A model generated the notes under the pieces. It was not told where the DNA came from. It saw only the letters and a program-made list of their open reading frames with translations, and made no database searches. A program made the position numbers and the translations under genes. Positions 33,910-42,013 of a stretch of DNA of 49,321 nt are shown piece after piece. Source of the stretch: Variovorax beijingensis. GTDB taxonomy: Bacteria; Pseudomonadota; Gammaproteobacteria; Burkholderiales; Burkholderiaceae_C. Where the stretch lies: the NCBI RefSeq assembly GCF_003951285.1, contig NZ_RXFQ01000028.1, positions 1 through 49,321 on the forward strand. Reading direction: 5' to 3'. Position 1 is the first letter of the stretch. The number at the start of each line of letters is the position of its first letter.

Positions 33910-34881
33910 TTAATCGCCATCACCGATTTGGTCCCACATACCCTCCCTCCTCTGGTCTTCAATGATTTTTGTGATTTCTTTGGCGACCGCCGATACAGCG
34001 CGAGCGGGCCCCTTCTTCCTCGATAGGACCATCGAAACGATACGCTTGACTTCAGGCGAAATTATTTTCACAGCCTGCAGGCGGTTTTCCTGAATTTGAG
34101 ACCAAACGGCGTGAATCGGCAATACGGTGTATAAACCTGAATCTGCCACCCCAGCCCGCATGAGTGGCAGAGAATCAGCTTCAATCACGGCATTAAGCGA
34201 TATATGGTTTAGTCGCGAAAGCCTGTCGAGTGCCGCCCTCAAGCCATTCGGAGCACTAGGTAAAATAAAGGGCAATCCGTGCAACGATGAAAACGGGATC
34301 GCCGTCGCTGAGGTCAGCCGATCGCCAGGTGGGCCCACGAGATAACTATCGATTCTCGCCAAAGCCTGTTCGCCTTCTAATGGAAGGTCGCTGTACCGAT
34401 ACAAAATTCCTATGTCGACTCGCGTCCCGGTCAGCAATTCCTCGACTTGGCCACTAGAACCTTCTTGCACCTTGAGTTGAATGGCGGGATATCGTTCTCG
34501 CACACGCTCGAACAAGCGTAATGCGATAGCGCTTGCAATAGATGGCAGCAAACCTAGGGTGACAAGACCTGCAGGCTCGAGTGCATCACCATGAATTTCA
34601 GTTTCGAGTTGCTCCGCATCAGAAAGCAAGTCTTTAACAATCGGGAAAATGCGTAATCCGACGTCCGATAGAGTTAGGCCGCGCCCCGTGCGATTAAATA
34701 GGCGAGTTTTGCAATCACGTTCTAACGAGTTAAGGTGACGACTCAGATGCGACTGACTCGTGCCAAGAAAGATCGCTGCGTGTGTCAGACTTCCAAGCTC
34801 TGCAATTGCCAAAAAGGCACGCCATTTGCGAAGGTCAGATGTAAGATTGAGCTGGATCTGGGTCGCATTTTTAGGGTGCAT
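33910..34881 (-). CDS. LysR-family transcriptional regulator
   Basis: ATG 34881, with AGAGG about eight bases upstream, gives 323 residues; a GTG seven codons upstream (34902) is possible. HTH part: LRKWRAFLAIAELGSLTHAA, SQSHLSRHLNSLERDC, RLFNRTGRGLTLSDVG. Effector domain from GLVTLGLLPSIASAIALRLF. The same subfamily as NAC/CbbR-like regulators cannot be distinguished. Noticeably lower GC and different codon use from its neighbours, so possibly acquired separately. It lies upstream of and in the same direction as the CoA-transferase/Bug/hydratase genes and could control them. Confidence 0.9.
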   Translation of the reverse strand: MHPKNATQIQLNLTSDLRKWRAFLAIAELGSLTHAAIFLGTSQSHLSRHLNSLERDCKTRLFNRTGRGLTLSDVGLRIFPIVKDLLSDAEQLETEIHGDALEPAGLVTLGLLPSIASAIALRLFERVRERYPAIQLKVQEGSSGQVEELLTGTRVDIGILYRYSDLPLEGEQALARIDSYLVGPPGDRLTSATAIPFSSLHGLPFILPSAPNGLRAALDRLSRLNHISLNAVIEADSLPLMRAGVADSGLYTVLPIHAVWSQIQENRLQAVKIISPEVKRIVSMVLSRKKGPARAVSAVAKEITKIIEDQRREGMWDQIGDGD

Positions 34882-34902
34882 CTGAAATACCTCTGATTTC
34901 AC

Positions 34903-35324
34903 AAATCGGCGTATTGCAATTAAGCACGCCGATAAGATGCCTCAGTACGAGCTCTATGCAACAAATGTAATTCCACTTCGCTTTCAACTCGCGCGTTTGA
35001 AAAATGGATCGAGGAGACTTTCTCCAGCGCATCGTATGGTTTGTAATCCCTTGGCGCACCAAGCCTGCCGATTACTGACGATGTGTGATTGCTGTGCACA
35101 GATTTTCGACCGAGCAGACGCGGATCATTCCCGATGCCGGCATCTGTGAACACAGGACTGAACCGCCAACGCGGCTGGCCGGGATGAGCCATGAAGCAAA
35201 TCCTCGCAGGCGAGGATCGAAGCCAAGTCACCTTGCTATCGCCGTGCCTTCACAACTTCGTCGCCGGAGACGACCCGATACGTGACGTCTGATGTGCCGC
35301 AATTCGAAGCCCGAAGCCGTTCTC
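34903..35324. other. Intergenic, nothing recognised
   Basis: Relatively AT-rich near 34900-35100, where the lysR promoter should lie. Further right are short frames only. It borders the IS1182-like remnant. Confidence 0.35.
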
Positions 35325-35530
35325 CCTGAGCGTCGTGGCCATCGACAGCAGCAAATTCAAGTTGGTCATCCAGCGAGATCGCAACCTCGCTCCAGCCGAG
35401 GTCGATCGCCATCAGGAGCAACTCGAACAGAGCACTGATCCGCGCGCTCCATGGAAGCAGCCGGCTGGGATCAGCCCTCGGGCGTCCAGGCGGCCGTCGA
35501 CACCAAGGATCGCCTCATCGAAGTTTGCCT
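35325..35530 (+). pseudogene. IS1182-family transposase remnant
   Basis: The plus strand encodes VVAIDSSKFKLVIQRDRNLA, PAEVDRHQEQLEQSTD in one frame and VQAAVDTKDRLIEV in another. IS1182-family transposases have this order: VAIDGSKF…N.R..N.T…..I….YL..LD…. then QTAVD.KH.LI. The N-terminal and C-terminal thirds are missing and there is a frameshift near 35450. It abuts the 3' end of the NmrA-like gene. Confidence 0.65.
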
Positions 35531-35555
35531 AGATGGTGTCGGGTCGGACTCACGA

Positions 35556-36554
35556 CTACTTGCCGCGGCCCGAAGCAAGGTTTGCATTGATCCACGACGC
35601 CACGTCGGTGACCGGGATGGCGCGCCGCTGATTGAACGTTCCACTCTTGTCCCACGCGACACCCCGCCCTTGAGCAAAGGCCGCACGATACTTGCGCATC
35701 ATGTTGTGCGGGTCACGCGCCAGCTCATCCAGCAAATACTGCTCGCTCCACTCCGAACGACTGAAGGGGCGGTCGAGGCCCGCCTGCAGCTTGTCAGCGA
35801 CCTCCCCGTAGGTCACGGTGTCACCGGCCAGATACACGATCTCGTTTCGGATACGGGGTTTGGTGAACACGATCTCAGCGGTCAGCGCTCCAATGTCATC
35901 GGGCGTCGTCAGCGTCACAGCGGTGTCGAGGCTGCCTAGAGCGTGGACTGCGTCGTTCTGCAGGTCGACAACACCGAATTCCGGCTCGAGCAGGTAGCTC
36001 ATGAACATGCCGGTCGAGATGATGACCCACTCGGTCTGCTGCTGACTACGCAGCAACTCGCGCACGTCCAGTTGCGCGTCGAAGATGTCCTGCGGACTGC
36101 CGCGACCGATCACGTCGAAATCGACTCCGAACTGCCAGGGGAAGTACCTCGGGATTCGCGCCTGCAAGGCAGCCCGCGCCAGCTTCATTGGCGTATCGAT
36201 TCCGGCTGCATAGCCCGCGCAGCCGATGACCGTGTCATATCGAGCGAACGCTGCGGCGAGCTCATCGATGGAACTCTTCACGAGATCGCCTATGACGATC
36301 TCGATTCCGAGATCTTGGATCTCGGCGATGTCTTGTTGCTTGCCTGGTGCACTGGACTCCACTGCGCTTGCGCGCAGCAGCACACTGATCTTCGCACCGG
36401 CCACGTCCTTCGCGCGGCGTGCCAGGTTGCGTAGCACCGGGAGGCCGAGCTCCCCCGCACCGAGCACGAGAATGTTCTGAGACGTGGCGTTAGGATCTGT
36501 TGGGTTCATCGTATGGCTTGGCGGCACTGGCAGCTGACGGTCTCGATCGGGCAT
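35556..36554 (-). CDS. NmrA-like / aromatic alcohol reductase family NAD(P)-binding protein
   Basis: ATG 36554 gives 332 residues; an internal ATG at 36509, 15 codons later, is an equally plausible start because neither has a strong ribosome site. The Rossmann motif is ILVLGAGELGLPVLRNLARR, then VIGDLVKSSIDELAAAF, TVIGCAGYAAGID, and IPRYFPWQFGVDFDVIGRGS. The latter PWQFGVD stretch is typical of the NmrA/isoflavone reductase-like branch. Substrate unknown; members act as NADPH-dependent reductases or redox sensors. Divergent from the lysR at 36704, which probably regulates it. Confidence 0.87.
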   Translation of the reverse strand: MPDRDRQLPVPPSHTMNPTDPNATSQNILVLGAGELGLPVLRNLARRAKDVAGAKISVLLRASAVESSAPGKQQDIAEIQDLGIEIVIGDLVKSSIDELAAAFARYDTVIGCAGYAAGIDTPMKLARAALQARIPRYFPWQFGVDFDVIGRGSPQDIFDAQLDVRELLRSQQQTEWVIISTGMFMSYLLEPEFGVVDLQNDAVHALGSLDTAVTLTTPDDIGALTAEIVFTKPRIRNEIVYLAGDTVTYGEVADKLQAGLDRPFSRSEWSEQYLLDELARDPHNMMRKYRAAFAQGRGVAWDKSGTFNQRRAIPVTDVASWINANLASGRGK

Positions 36555-36703
36555 TGTTGATTTCTCATGTACGTGTGATGTGCACGCACTGTAGCGGGGG
36601 CATCAACACAGAAAAAGCAGCCCTGGCCGTTCTCCATATTCAGAAAATCCGAACAATGCCGGTTTGTGGCGCCGCTTTCCTTTATCGCTAGCAGGACAAG
36701 ACA

Positions 36704-37657
36704 ATGGATCGCGTACAAGCAATGCAGGTATTTCTTCGTGTAGTCGAAAGCAAGAGCTTTGTGCGCGCAGCAGAGACCCTGGGATTGCCGGCGTCATCGG
36801 TCACCGACATCATCAAGAGGCTTGAAAAACATCTGCAGACACGCCTACTGAACCGTTCGACCCGAAACCTCAGCCTGACGCCAGAAGGTGAGCGGTACTT
36901 CTATCGCTGCCGCGAAATACTGGACCTGATCGACGACACTGAATCCAGTCTGCACTCCGCCGATCGTCCGCAGGGGCGACTGCGCGTGGACATGCCGGGC
37001 GGCATTGCACATGCATTGATCCTGCCGCAGTTGGAGCAATTCCAACGACGGTACCCGGATATCTACCTCATGATCGGAGTCAATGATCGCCAGGTGGATT
37101 TGATCCAGGAGGGAGTCGATTGCGTCATCCGTACTGGAAGCCTCAATGACTCAACGTTGGTCGCGCGCCGCTTGGTCGAACTGCGGTGGATCACCTGTGC
37201 AGCGCCGTCCTATCTGGACGAAAGGGGTGTCCCCGAGGTTCTGGAGGATCTCAAACGACACAGAGCGGTCCACTACTTTTCCAACACGACGCGCCGGGAA
37301 AACCAGTTGCATTTCGTCAAGGACGGAGTCGGCATCGCAGTGCCAGTCCCTGGCACGGTAGCGGTCAACGAGACGGGGCTGTACATGAAGCTGGGCCTCG
37401 ATGGCCTCGGATTGATGCAGTTGCCTGAGATTCTGGTGACGGACCATTTGCAGTCCGGAGAATTGGTCGAGGTGCTGGCCGACAGCCGGCCCGCGCCGGT
37501 GCCCGTATCACTTCTCTACCCGCATCACAGCTTTCTTTCTCCGGCGATGCGGGCGTTCATCGACTGGACGATCGAGCTCTTCGGCAACCTCGAGTTGAAG
37601 GGAAATCATTTGCCAGCCGAAACAAGCCGTCAGGCTCGGAGCCAGCGGCCCACCTAA
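36704..37657 (+). CDS. LysR-family transcriptional regulator
   Basis: ATG 36704, 317 residues. MDRVQAMQVFLRVVESKSFV, RAAETLGLPASSVTDIIKRL and RLLNRSTRNLSLTPEGERYF make up the winged helix of the CrgA/AaeR-like LysR branch. The effector domain begins at GRLRVDMPGGIAHALILPQL. The 149-bp gap to the NmrA-like gene is the likely shared control region. Typical one-regulator, one-reductase pair. Confidence 0.93.
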   Translation: MDRVQAMQVFLRVVESKSFVRAAETLGLPASSVTDIIKRLEKHLQTRLLNRSTRNLSLTPEGERYFYRCREILDLIDDTESSLHSADRPQGRLRVDMPGGIAHALILPQLEQFQRRYPDIYLMIGVNDRQVDLIQEGVDCVIRTGSLNDSTLVARRLVELRWITCAAPSYLDERGVPEVLEDLKRHRAVHYFSNTTRRENQLHFVKDGVGIAVPVPGTVAVNETGLYMKLGLDGLGLMQLPEILVTDHLQSGELVEVLADSRPAPVPVSLLYPHHSFLSPAMRAFIDWTIELFGNLELKGNHLPAETSRQARSQRPT

Positions 37658-37979
37658 GGAACGTCCGATATGGGCGCCTCCCGGATCACAAGTAATGTGA
37701 AGAAGCAGGAGGCAGGGTTGCAGTGCGGCTTGTTATGCAGGCTGATATGCCCGCTGGCCCTGATAGTTTTCGCTGACGAAGTTCCCATCTGAACATCGAG
37801 CTTGGTGCTCTCACTCCCTATCGGAGTGTTCTCGTCCCGGCCCGACCTGTCTGGCCCATTACACGCAGGGTCGCTTGCTGCGCATATCCGTAGATTGGTT
37901 GCTGGCAATTCATTGATTCGTCGCGAGCCTGCCTCGCTCTAGAAGTCGTGGGGCAAGACGCTTCATGCCCTATGTGCTA
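37658..37979. other. Intergenic, nothing recognised
   Basis: Between convergent lysR and the HTH gene. A minus-strand frame of 84 codons exists (37654-37908) but has no ribosome site and no recognisable product. Confidence 0.4.
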
Positions 37980-38417
37980 TTACGTGGCCAGGCGCTCGGC
38001 GACTTCGCGTGCACCGAATTCCCGTACTGTCGCGAGGCGTTCGAGTTGTGCGGCCCGCGGACGAGCCTTCCCTTGCTCCCAGTGATAGATCGTCTGCCCA
38101 GACACACCAACTAGCTGTCCATAACTCGCTGCGGACAGTTCGAGCTTTGCGCGATGTGCCGCCAACCTGGTTGCGCTAAAGCGGCGCTTCGGGCCCGCTG
38201 CAGCTTCATGGCCCGAAGCGGGCGTCGTAGCGGAGCGCGCTGCTCCCTTCGCAACACGACGCAGTTCCTTTTCGAGCGCATTCACTTGGCGACGGAGTTC
38301 AGCAATCGACGCGCGATGTGCGACGGACGCTTTCTTGAGTGTTTCGATCTCGGCGCGCACTTCCTTGCGAGCAACGCGGGAGATTTCAGCTTTGAGGATT
38401 GAGGCGATGTTGGGCAT
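37980..38417 (-). CDS. Coiled-coil protein with C-terminal XRE-type helix-turn-helix
   Basis: ATG 38417 gives 145 residues. MPNIASILKAEISRVARKEV starts a long charged helix (about residues 5-62, coiled-coil heptads), then a low-complexity Ala/Thr/Gly linker, then an HTH: FSATRLAAHRAKLELSAASY, GQLVGVSGQTIYHWEQGKAR. The recognition helix SGQTIYHWE is clear. Upstream extension of the frame would translate the 7-bp repeats and is rejected. Small proteins of this design are widespread in Burkholderiales; function unknown, presumably DNA-binding. It diverges from the repeat-containing gene with only about ten bases between annotated starts, so one start is probably misplaced. Confidence 0.75.
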   Translation of the reverse strand: MPNIASILKAEISRVARKEVRAEIETLKKASVAHRASIAELRRQVNALEKELRRVAKGAARSATTPASGHEAAAGPKRRFSATRLAAHRAKLELSAASYGQLVGVSGQTIYHWEQGKARPRAAQLERLATVREFGAREVAERLAT

Positions 38418-38426
38418 GGACGCATT

Positions 38427-38753
38427 GTGCCGTGCCACTACAGCCCCGACGCTCCGCCGGCGTTGCCTGCGAGCCCGAAGTTGAATTTGCGCCAGGAGTG
38501 GGAGGAATTCCAGGATTCGCAGGGGACGACCGTAGACACGGTGTGGCGTAGCGCTGCCGCTGCCGCTGCCGCTGCCGCCATTCGCATTGAACGGCAACTC
38601 GGACACGGCAATGTCGGGCCGTGGACCGACTTCGAGTGGGGCATGATTACCGGGAAGTTGTCCGCGCTGCGTTGGGCGCTGGGCGCTGGGCGCTGGGCGC
38701 TGGGCGCTGGGCGCTGGGCGCTGGGCGCTGGGCAGCGATTGGGACATGCTTGA
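38427..38753 (+). CDS. Small conserved protein with repeat-shifted 3' end (possible phase variation)
   Basis: GTG 38427 is the first possible start and the real one may be further in (LNLRQEWEEF, about 38480). The conserved-looking body is RIERQLGHGNVGPWTDFEWG followed by MITGKLSALRWALG. Then eight copies of a 7-bp unit make the protein read ALGAGRW repeatedly and end QRLGHA. In the next frame the bases directly after the repeats encode GSDWDMLDT and a TAG at 38758. That is the ending I recall for small proteins with this DFEWGM..GKLSALRW body. With one, four or seven units the frame would join that ending. A poly-Ala tract (six-base repeats) lies in the middle. Function unknown. Confidence 0.6.
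   Translation: MPCHYSPDAPPALPASPKLNLRQEWEEFQDSQGTTVDTVWRSAAAAAAAAAIRIERQLGHGNVGPWTDFEWGMITGKLSALRWALGAGRWALGAGRWALGAGQRLGHA
38553..38576. repeat. Hexanucleotide repeat, GCTGCC x4
   Basis: Four perfect copies followed by a partial one, inside the small plus-strand gene, encoding alternating Ala codons (part of a nine-Ala run). Unit-number change would keep the frame. Confidence 0.9.
38674..38729. repeat. Heptanucleotide repeat, GGGCGCT x8
   Basis: Eight perfect tandem copies (56 bp) at the 3' end of the small plus-strand gene. Because seven is not a multiple of three, each gain or loss of a unit shifts the downstream frame. The sequence after the array (GGGCAGCG) looks like a diverged further unit. 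Confidence 0.95.
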
Positions 38754-38969
38754 CACCTAGTTGAGGCCACACTCCTGGCGAGACAGAGAAAAGAACAATG
38801 AGAGCGTAGCTGCGGCTGACCTCGGTCAGTCAGCTAAGGCGCTGGGATCTCGAGCCGCTCTGATAGGGCAGGAGTGTTTCACCGACGTATGCGGAACTCC
38901 GCCGCCTTGCGAAAAAAACCATGGTTGGAGTGCTCGATGGTTTTGCCTGCACATGCGACAAAAGGAGCG
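38754..38969. other. Intergenic, nothing recognised
   Basis: Convergent space between the repeat-bearing gene and the interrupted membrane protein gene. Contains the alternative stop (TAG 38758) of the repeat-bearing gene. No strong terminator identified. Confidence 0.4.
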
Positions 38970-39463
38970 TCAAGCGAGCCTATTGCACGTGGCGAGCAAC
39001 TGCTCATGCGATTGAAGAAATGCAGGTAGCTTCGCGTCAATAGCTTTGGCTTCATCTCGAACATATGCTGGAAGGTTCTCCGGATCCATATCCCGTGTAA
39101 TCACGCTAACGTAGCCTCTGCCGTCTGGAACGGTGTAGCGAACCAGCTCCGCGGCCAATTCGTTGGCTGCCTTGATGAAAGCGGCTTGTTTAAGGCGAAG
39201 TTCTTGGTGCGTGAAGTAGTGGGCTTCGTTGGTCCAAGTTTCAACAACTGTGTATAGCGGGGTAGTGGCTTTCGCCCTGAATGGAAGCAAGAAGTCATGC
39301 TGTTGATACTCCCGGAATAGACCCGAGTCAGCGAAGAGCGAACGAAAGGTCTTCGCAAGCTCGCGATCATGACCAGAGAGTGCGCTGACGGTCGTCCCTT
39401 GAGATGTCGCGGATGAAGGCGCTGAAGCTCTCCAGCCAAGCATGGTGAGGAACTTGGTCCTAG
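38970..39463 (-). pseudogene. Membrane-anchored hypothetical protein, 3' part (split by IS701 element)
   Basis: The minus-strand frame ends at 38970 and carries RELAKTFRSLFADSGLFREY, PLYTVVETWTNEAHYFTHQE, LKQAAFIKAANELAAELVRY and VSVITRDMDPENLPAYVRDE. On its own it could start at ATG 39443. But the frame is open to the IS701 target duplication at 39460, and joins exactly in frame with the piece beyond the element (41763-41847). So this is the 3' part of an interrupted gene. The soluble domain is not recognised; the restored protein would be about 183 residues with one N-terminal membrane segment. Confidence 0.8.
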
Positions 39464-39465
39464 TC

Positions 39466-40875
39466 TTACTGTGTCACAAGAGTAGCTTTGCGCTTGCCCT
39501 TCCGCAGCAGGGGCACTGACCGAGACGAGCGATCAGTTGGTAGCTCAGTCGATGGCGCAGTGTTGTGATCGACGTCGGCACGTGGCGCTGCGCGCGCAGG
39601 ACTTCCGCGGGGGATGTAATCCTCGGGAAGGGTAGGCACCTGGCGTTCGATGAAGTTTTTTTTACCGCCGACAGACTTGTCGGCGACGAGGCGTTCGGCC
39701 ATGAGGAACCCGTAGGCCGCGATGCTCAACGCGGCGTGATGATGAAACCCCCGCCACCCTCGGCCCTCGTAGTGGCCGAGGCCGAAATCCTGCTTCAGAT
39801 CCTGGTAGTCACGCTCGATGCGCCAACGCTGATGGGCGATGTCGACCAACTCGTTGATCGGTGTGTCCTCTGGCAGGGTGGACAAGAAGTACTTGCTCGG
39901 CTCAGCGTCGCTTGCCGGCCACTCGATGAGCAACCACTGCTCGGGACGCAGACGTGCCTTGCCCGTATTGCCGCCGGCGTGGCGCACCCGCACGGCCGCG
40001 AAGCGGCCGTTCAGTGTGTCGCTGGTTCCCTCGCGCCAGCTGATGTTCTGGAATGCCCGACTTGGAAGCGACTGCGCCAATGCCTTGACGCTCATGGGCT
40101 GTAGCGTCGCCGTGCGCCTGGGCATTACTGGCGGGCGGCCCATGCCGCTGTAAGGCTCGGGTGGCAGCGGCTGCACGCCAGGCGGCCAGACCACGACGGC
40201 AGATGTGACGCCCACCGCGTAGAGCAAGCCCATGTCGCTGAGCGCCTGGCGGAAGGCGTTGTCCACGCCGTAGCCGGCATCGGCCAGCACGCAATGGCGC
40301 GGTGCGCCTTCGTCCAGCAGCGTACGCAACTGCTGCAGCGCGATCTGCGTCTTCGTGGCGAAACGCACTTCATCGGGAACGCCAGCCTTGGTGCGGCGTT
40401 CAGCATCTGCCGCCCAGTCCTCGGGAAGGTACAGCTGCCAAGCGACGGGCAAGCTGCCCTGTTTGCTTGCCAGCGAGATGCTCACGGCCACCTGGCAGTT
40501 GTCCTGCTTGCCCAGCATCCCGCAGTACTGGCGCGTGACACCGACCGAATGGCGGCCCTTTTTCGGGAACCCGGTGTCGTCGATGATCCACCAGCCACCC
40601 TGACTGAAGTCCATCTTGGGCATCACCCACTGGCACACCCGCCGCAGCATCTGCGTGTCAGACCACTCGGCCTTGGCCACGAAGTGGTGCAGTGCTTGGT
40701 GCCGCGCGCTGGCATGCGTCGGATCCACCCGCGCGGCCATGGGCTCTACGCTCTTGCGCGACAAGGGAAGCATCAGGCCCGTGCAGTACCCACGAAGGCC
40801 TGCGTGCCGATCCGTGTGACCCAAGCCTGCGCTCAGGTGCTCCAGGTAGCTATCGAAGCGCTCGACTGCGTTCAT
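39466..40875 (-). CDS. IS701-family transposase
   Basis: ATG 40875 with GGAGG four bases upstream; 469 residues. The frame is open another 145 codons upstream, but that reads through the nested IS5-type element and is not used. Family motifs: the first catalytic Asp region GGWWIIDDTGFPKKGRHSVG, GKQDNCQVAVSISLAS, the second Asp in CVLADAGYGVDNAFRQAL, and the helical YREK-like part HQRWRIERDYQDLKQDFGLG with the third acid. Appears full length and probably active in principle. The nested element lies in the 5' untranslated part and separates the gene from the right inverted repeat, which may affect its promoter. Confidence 0.92.
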   Translation of the reverse strand: MNAVERFDSYLEHLSAGLGHTDRHAGLRGYCTGLMLPLSRKSVEPMAARVDPTHASARHQALHHFVAKAEWSDTQMLRRVCQWVMPKMDFSQGGWWIIDDTGFPKKGRHSVGVTRQYCGMLGKQDNCQVAVSISLASKQGSLPVAWQLYLPEDWAADAERRTKAGVPDEVRFATKTQIALQQLRTLLDEGAPRHCVLADAGYGVDNAFRQALSDMGLLYAVGVTSAVVVWPPGVQPLPPEPYSGMGRPPVMPRRTATLQPMSVKALAQSLPSRAFQNISWREGTSDTLNGRFAAVRVRHAGGNTGKARLRPEQWLLIEWPASDAEPSKYFLSTLPEDTPINELVDIAHQRWRIERDYQDLKQDFGLGHYEGRGWRGFHHHAALSIAAYGFLMAERLVADKSVGGKKNFIERQVPTLPEDYIPRGSPARAAPRADVDHNTAPSTELPTDRSSRSVPLLRKGKRKATLVTQ

Positions 40876-40898
40876 CAATCCTCCGGTGCGAAGACTAG

Positions 40899-41720
40899 GG
40901 CCTGTTAACACAATCGAAGTCCGTCGGCGATCAGCGCAAAGCTGATGAAGCCAAGGAACATTACGTCGAGCTTCTCGAATCGCGAGAAGATTCGGCGGAA
41001 GCCCTTCAGGCGCCGGAACAGTCGCTCGACTTCGTTGCGGCGCTTGTACATCTCTCGGTCGTACTCCCAGGGCTCGACCCTGGTCTTCAGCGGCGGCACT
41101 ACGGGGATGAATCCAAGGTCCAGCGCCAACTGCCGTGTCTCGTTGCCTTCGTAGGCACGATCCATCAGCAGATGCAGTGGGCGGGTTGGCCCACCCAGCC
41201 GACGCAGCAAGGCCCGGCCTTCGGGCGCATCGTGTGCCTGCCCGGGCGACAGCGAGAACGTTATGGCCGTTCGAGCATCCGCGGCAACCATATGAATCTT
41301 GGTGTTCCATCCGCCTCGGGACTTGCCGATGGCTTGTGGCCCGTTTTTTTTAACGCACCAGTTCCATCCGGATGTACCTTGATGCTCGTGCTGTCCAGCG
41401 AGACGGCCTCGATCTTGATGCGCACAACCTGAGCACGCTGCAACTCCTCGAACACCCTATCGAGCACGCCGGCCTTGGACCACCGATTCATGCGTGTATA
41501 GATCGTGTGCCAATTGCCGAACCGCTTGGGCAGACCGCGCCACTTGCAGCCGTGCTCGGCCACATACAGCACCGCGTTCAACACACTCAGGTTCGACAGG
41601 CTGACGTTGCCTCTCTGTGTAGGCAAACAATGTGCAATCTGCTCGAATTGGGCTTGCGTGATCTCCATACCCGGAGTTTCCGATATGAGCCTGGAGTCAC
41701 GCCAGTAGTGTTAACACGCC
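40899..41720 (-). mobile_element. IS5-family (IS427-like) insertion sequence nested in IS701
   Basis: Inverted repeats GGCCTGTTAACAC (40899-40911) and GTGTTAACACGCC (41708-41720) match at 12 of 13 positions. Flanking CTAG occurs on both sides (40895-40898, 41721-41724), a 4-bp target duplication. Length 822 bp, with two overlapping transposase frames. The near-perfect ends and intact frames suggest a recent insertion. Confidence 0.93.
40905..41668 (-). CDS. IS5-family transposase, expressed by -1 frameshift
   Basis: Frame 1 starts at ATG 41668 (MEITQAQFEQIAHCLPTQRG) and holds the N-terminal half: CKWRGLPKRFGNWHTIYTRM, VSLDSTSIKVHPDG with the first catalytic Asp, up to GALKK. Frame 2 continues with GPQAIGKSRGGWNTKIHMVA, then LLMDRAYEGNETRQLA (second Asp) and PLKTRVEPWEYDREMYKRRN followed by EVERLFRRLKGFRRI (Glu). 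The frames meet at eight A (41344-41351, minus strand); slipping back one base on A-AAA-AAA joins them. Without slippage translation ends at 41261. Programmed frameshifting of this kind is known in the IS427 group. The TAA stop at 40905 lies inside the left inverted repeat. Confidence 0.9.
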
Positions 41721-41762
41721 CTAGAGGATTGCACTATTTCATTTATGACACAGTAAGACTAG

Positions 41763-41847
41763 GCGTCTCAAAGGCGAACGCGATACCAACTATCGCTAGA
41801 ACAAGACCTGCGACCTCGATCATTGGGCGTCTCCGAAAGTTGCGCAT
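41763..41847 (-). pseudogene. Membrane-anchored hypothetical protein, 5' part (split by IS701 element)
   Basis: From ATG 41823 (CGGAG about eight bases upstream) or an in-frame ATG at 41847. It encodes MIEVAGLVLAIVGIAFAFET, a single hydrophobic membrane anchor, and continues in frame across the CTAG site to PRTKFLTMLGWRAS on the other side of the element. With the element in place the product would end a few codons into the IS (PSLTVS and stop). Confidence 0.8.
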
Positions 41848-42013
41848 TCTGTCCACTTCATGCGAGATAGCCTATCCCTATTTTTTCGAAGACAGACTTG
41901 CCCACATTCAGGATCAATACGCGCTAGATCAGGGAAATCCTTAGTCTCAACCTCGAAACTCGCCTGTCCCATGACAGTCGTTCAAGGCTACTACCCAGCC
42001 ATGGGGAATGCTC

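Larger units (their letters stand above)
39464..41758 (-). mobile_element. IS701-family insertion sequence (carrying a nested IS5-family element)
   Basis: Terminal inverted repeats TCTTACTGTGTCA (39464-39476) and TGACACAGTAAGA (41746-41758) match perfectly. Both ends are flanked by CTAG (39460-39463 and 41759-41762), a 4-bp target duplication of the YTAR type known for IS701. Length is 2295 bp; without the nested 822-bp element and its extra CTAG it is about 1.47 kb, normal for the family. One complete transposase gene lies inside. The transposase stop codon falls within the left inverted repeat. Confidence 0.93.

Noticed and set aside
38418..38770. Minus-strand reading of the 7-bp repeats as a Ser-Ala-Gln-Arg-Pro repeat protein
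   Set aside because: The plus strand carries the conserved-looking protein body and ending; the minus-strand frames there are by-products of the repeat.
40876..41310. 145-codon extension of the IS701 transposase
   Set aside because: It reads through the nested IS5-type element in a wrong frame; ATG 40875 has a strong ribosome site.
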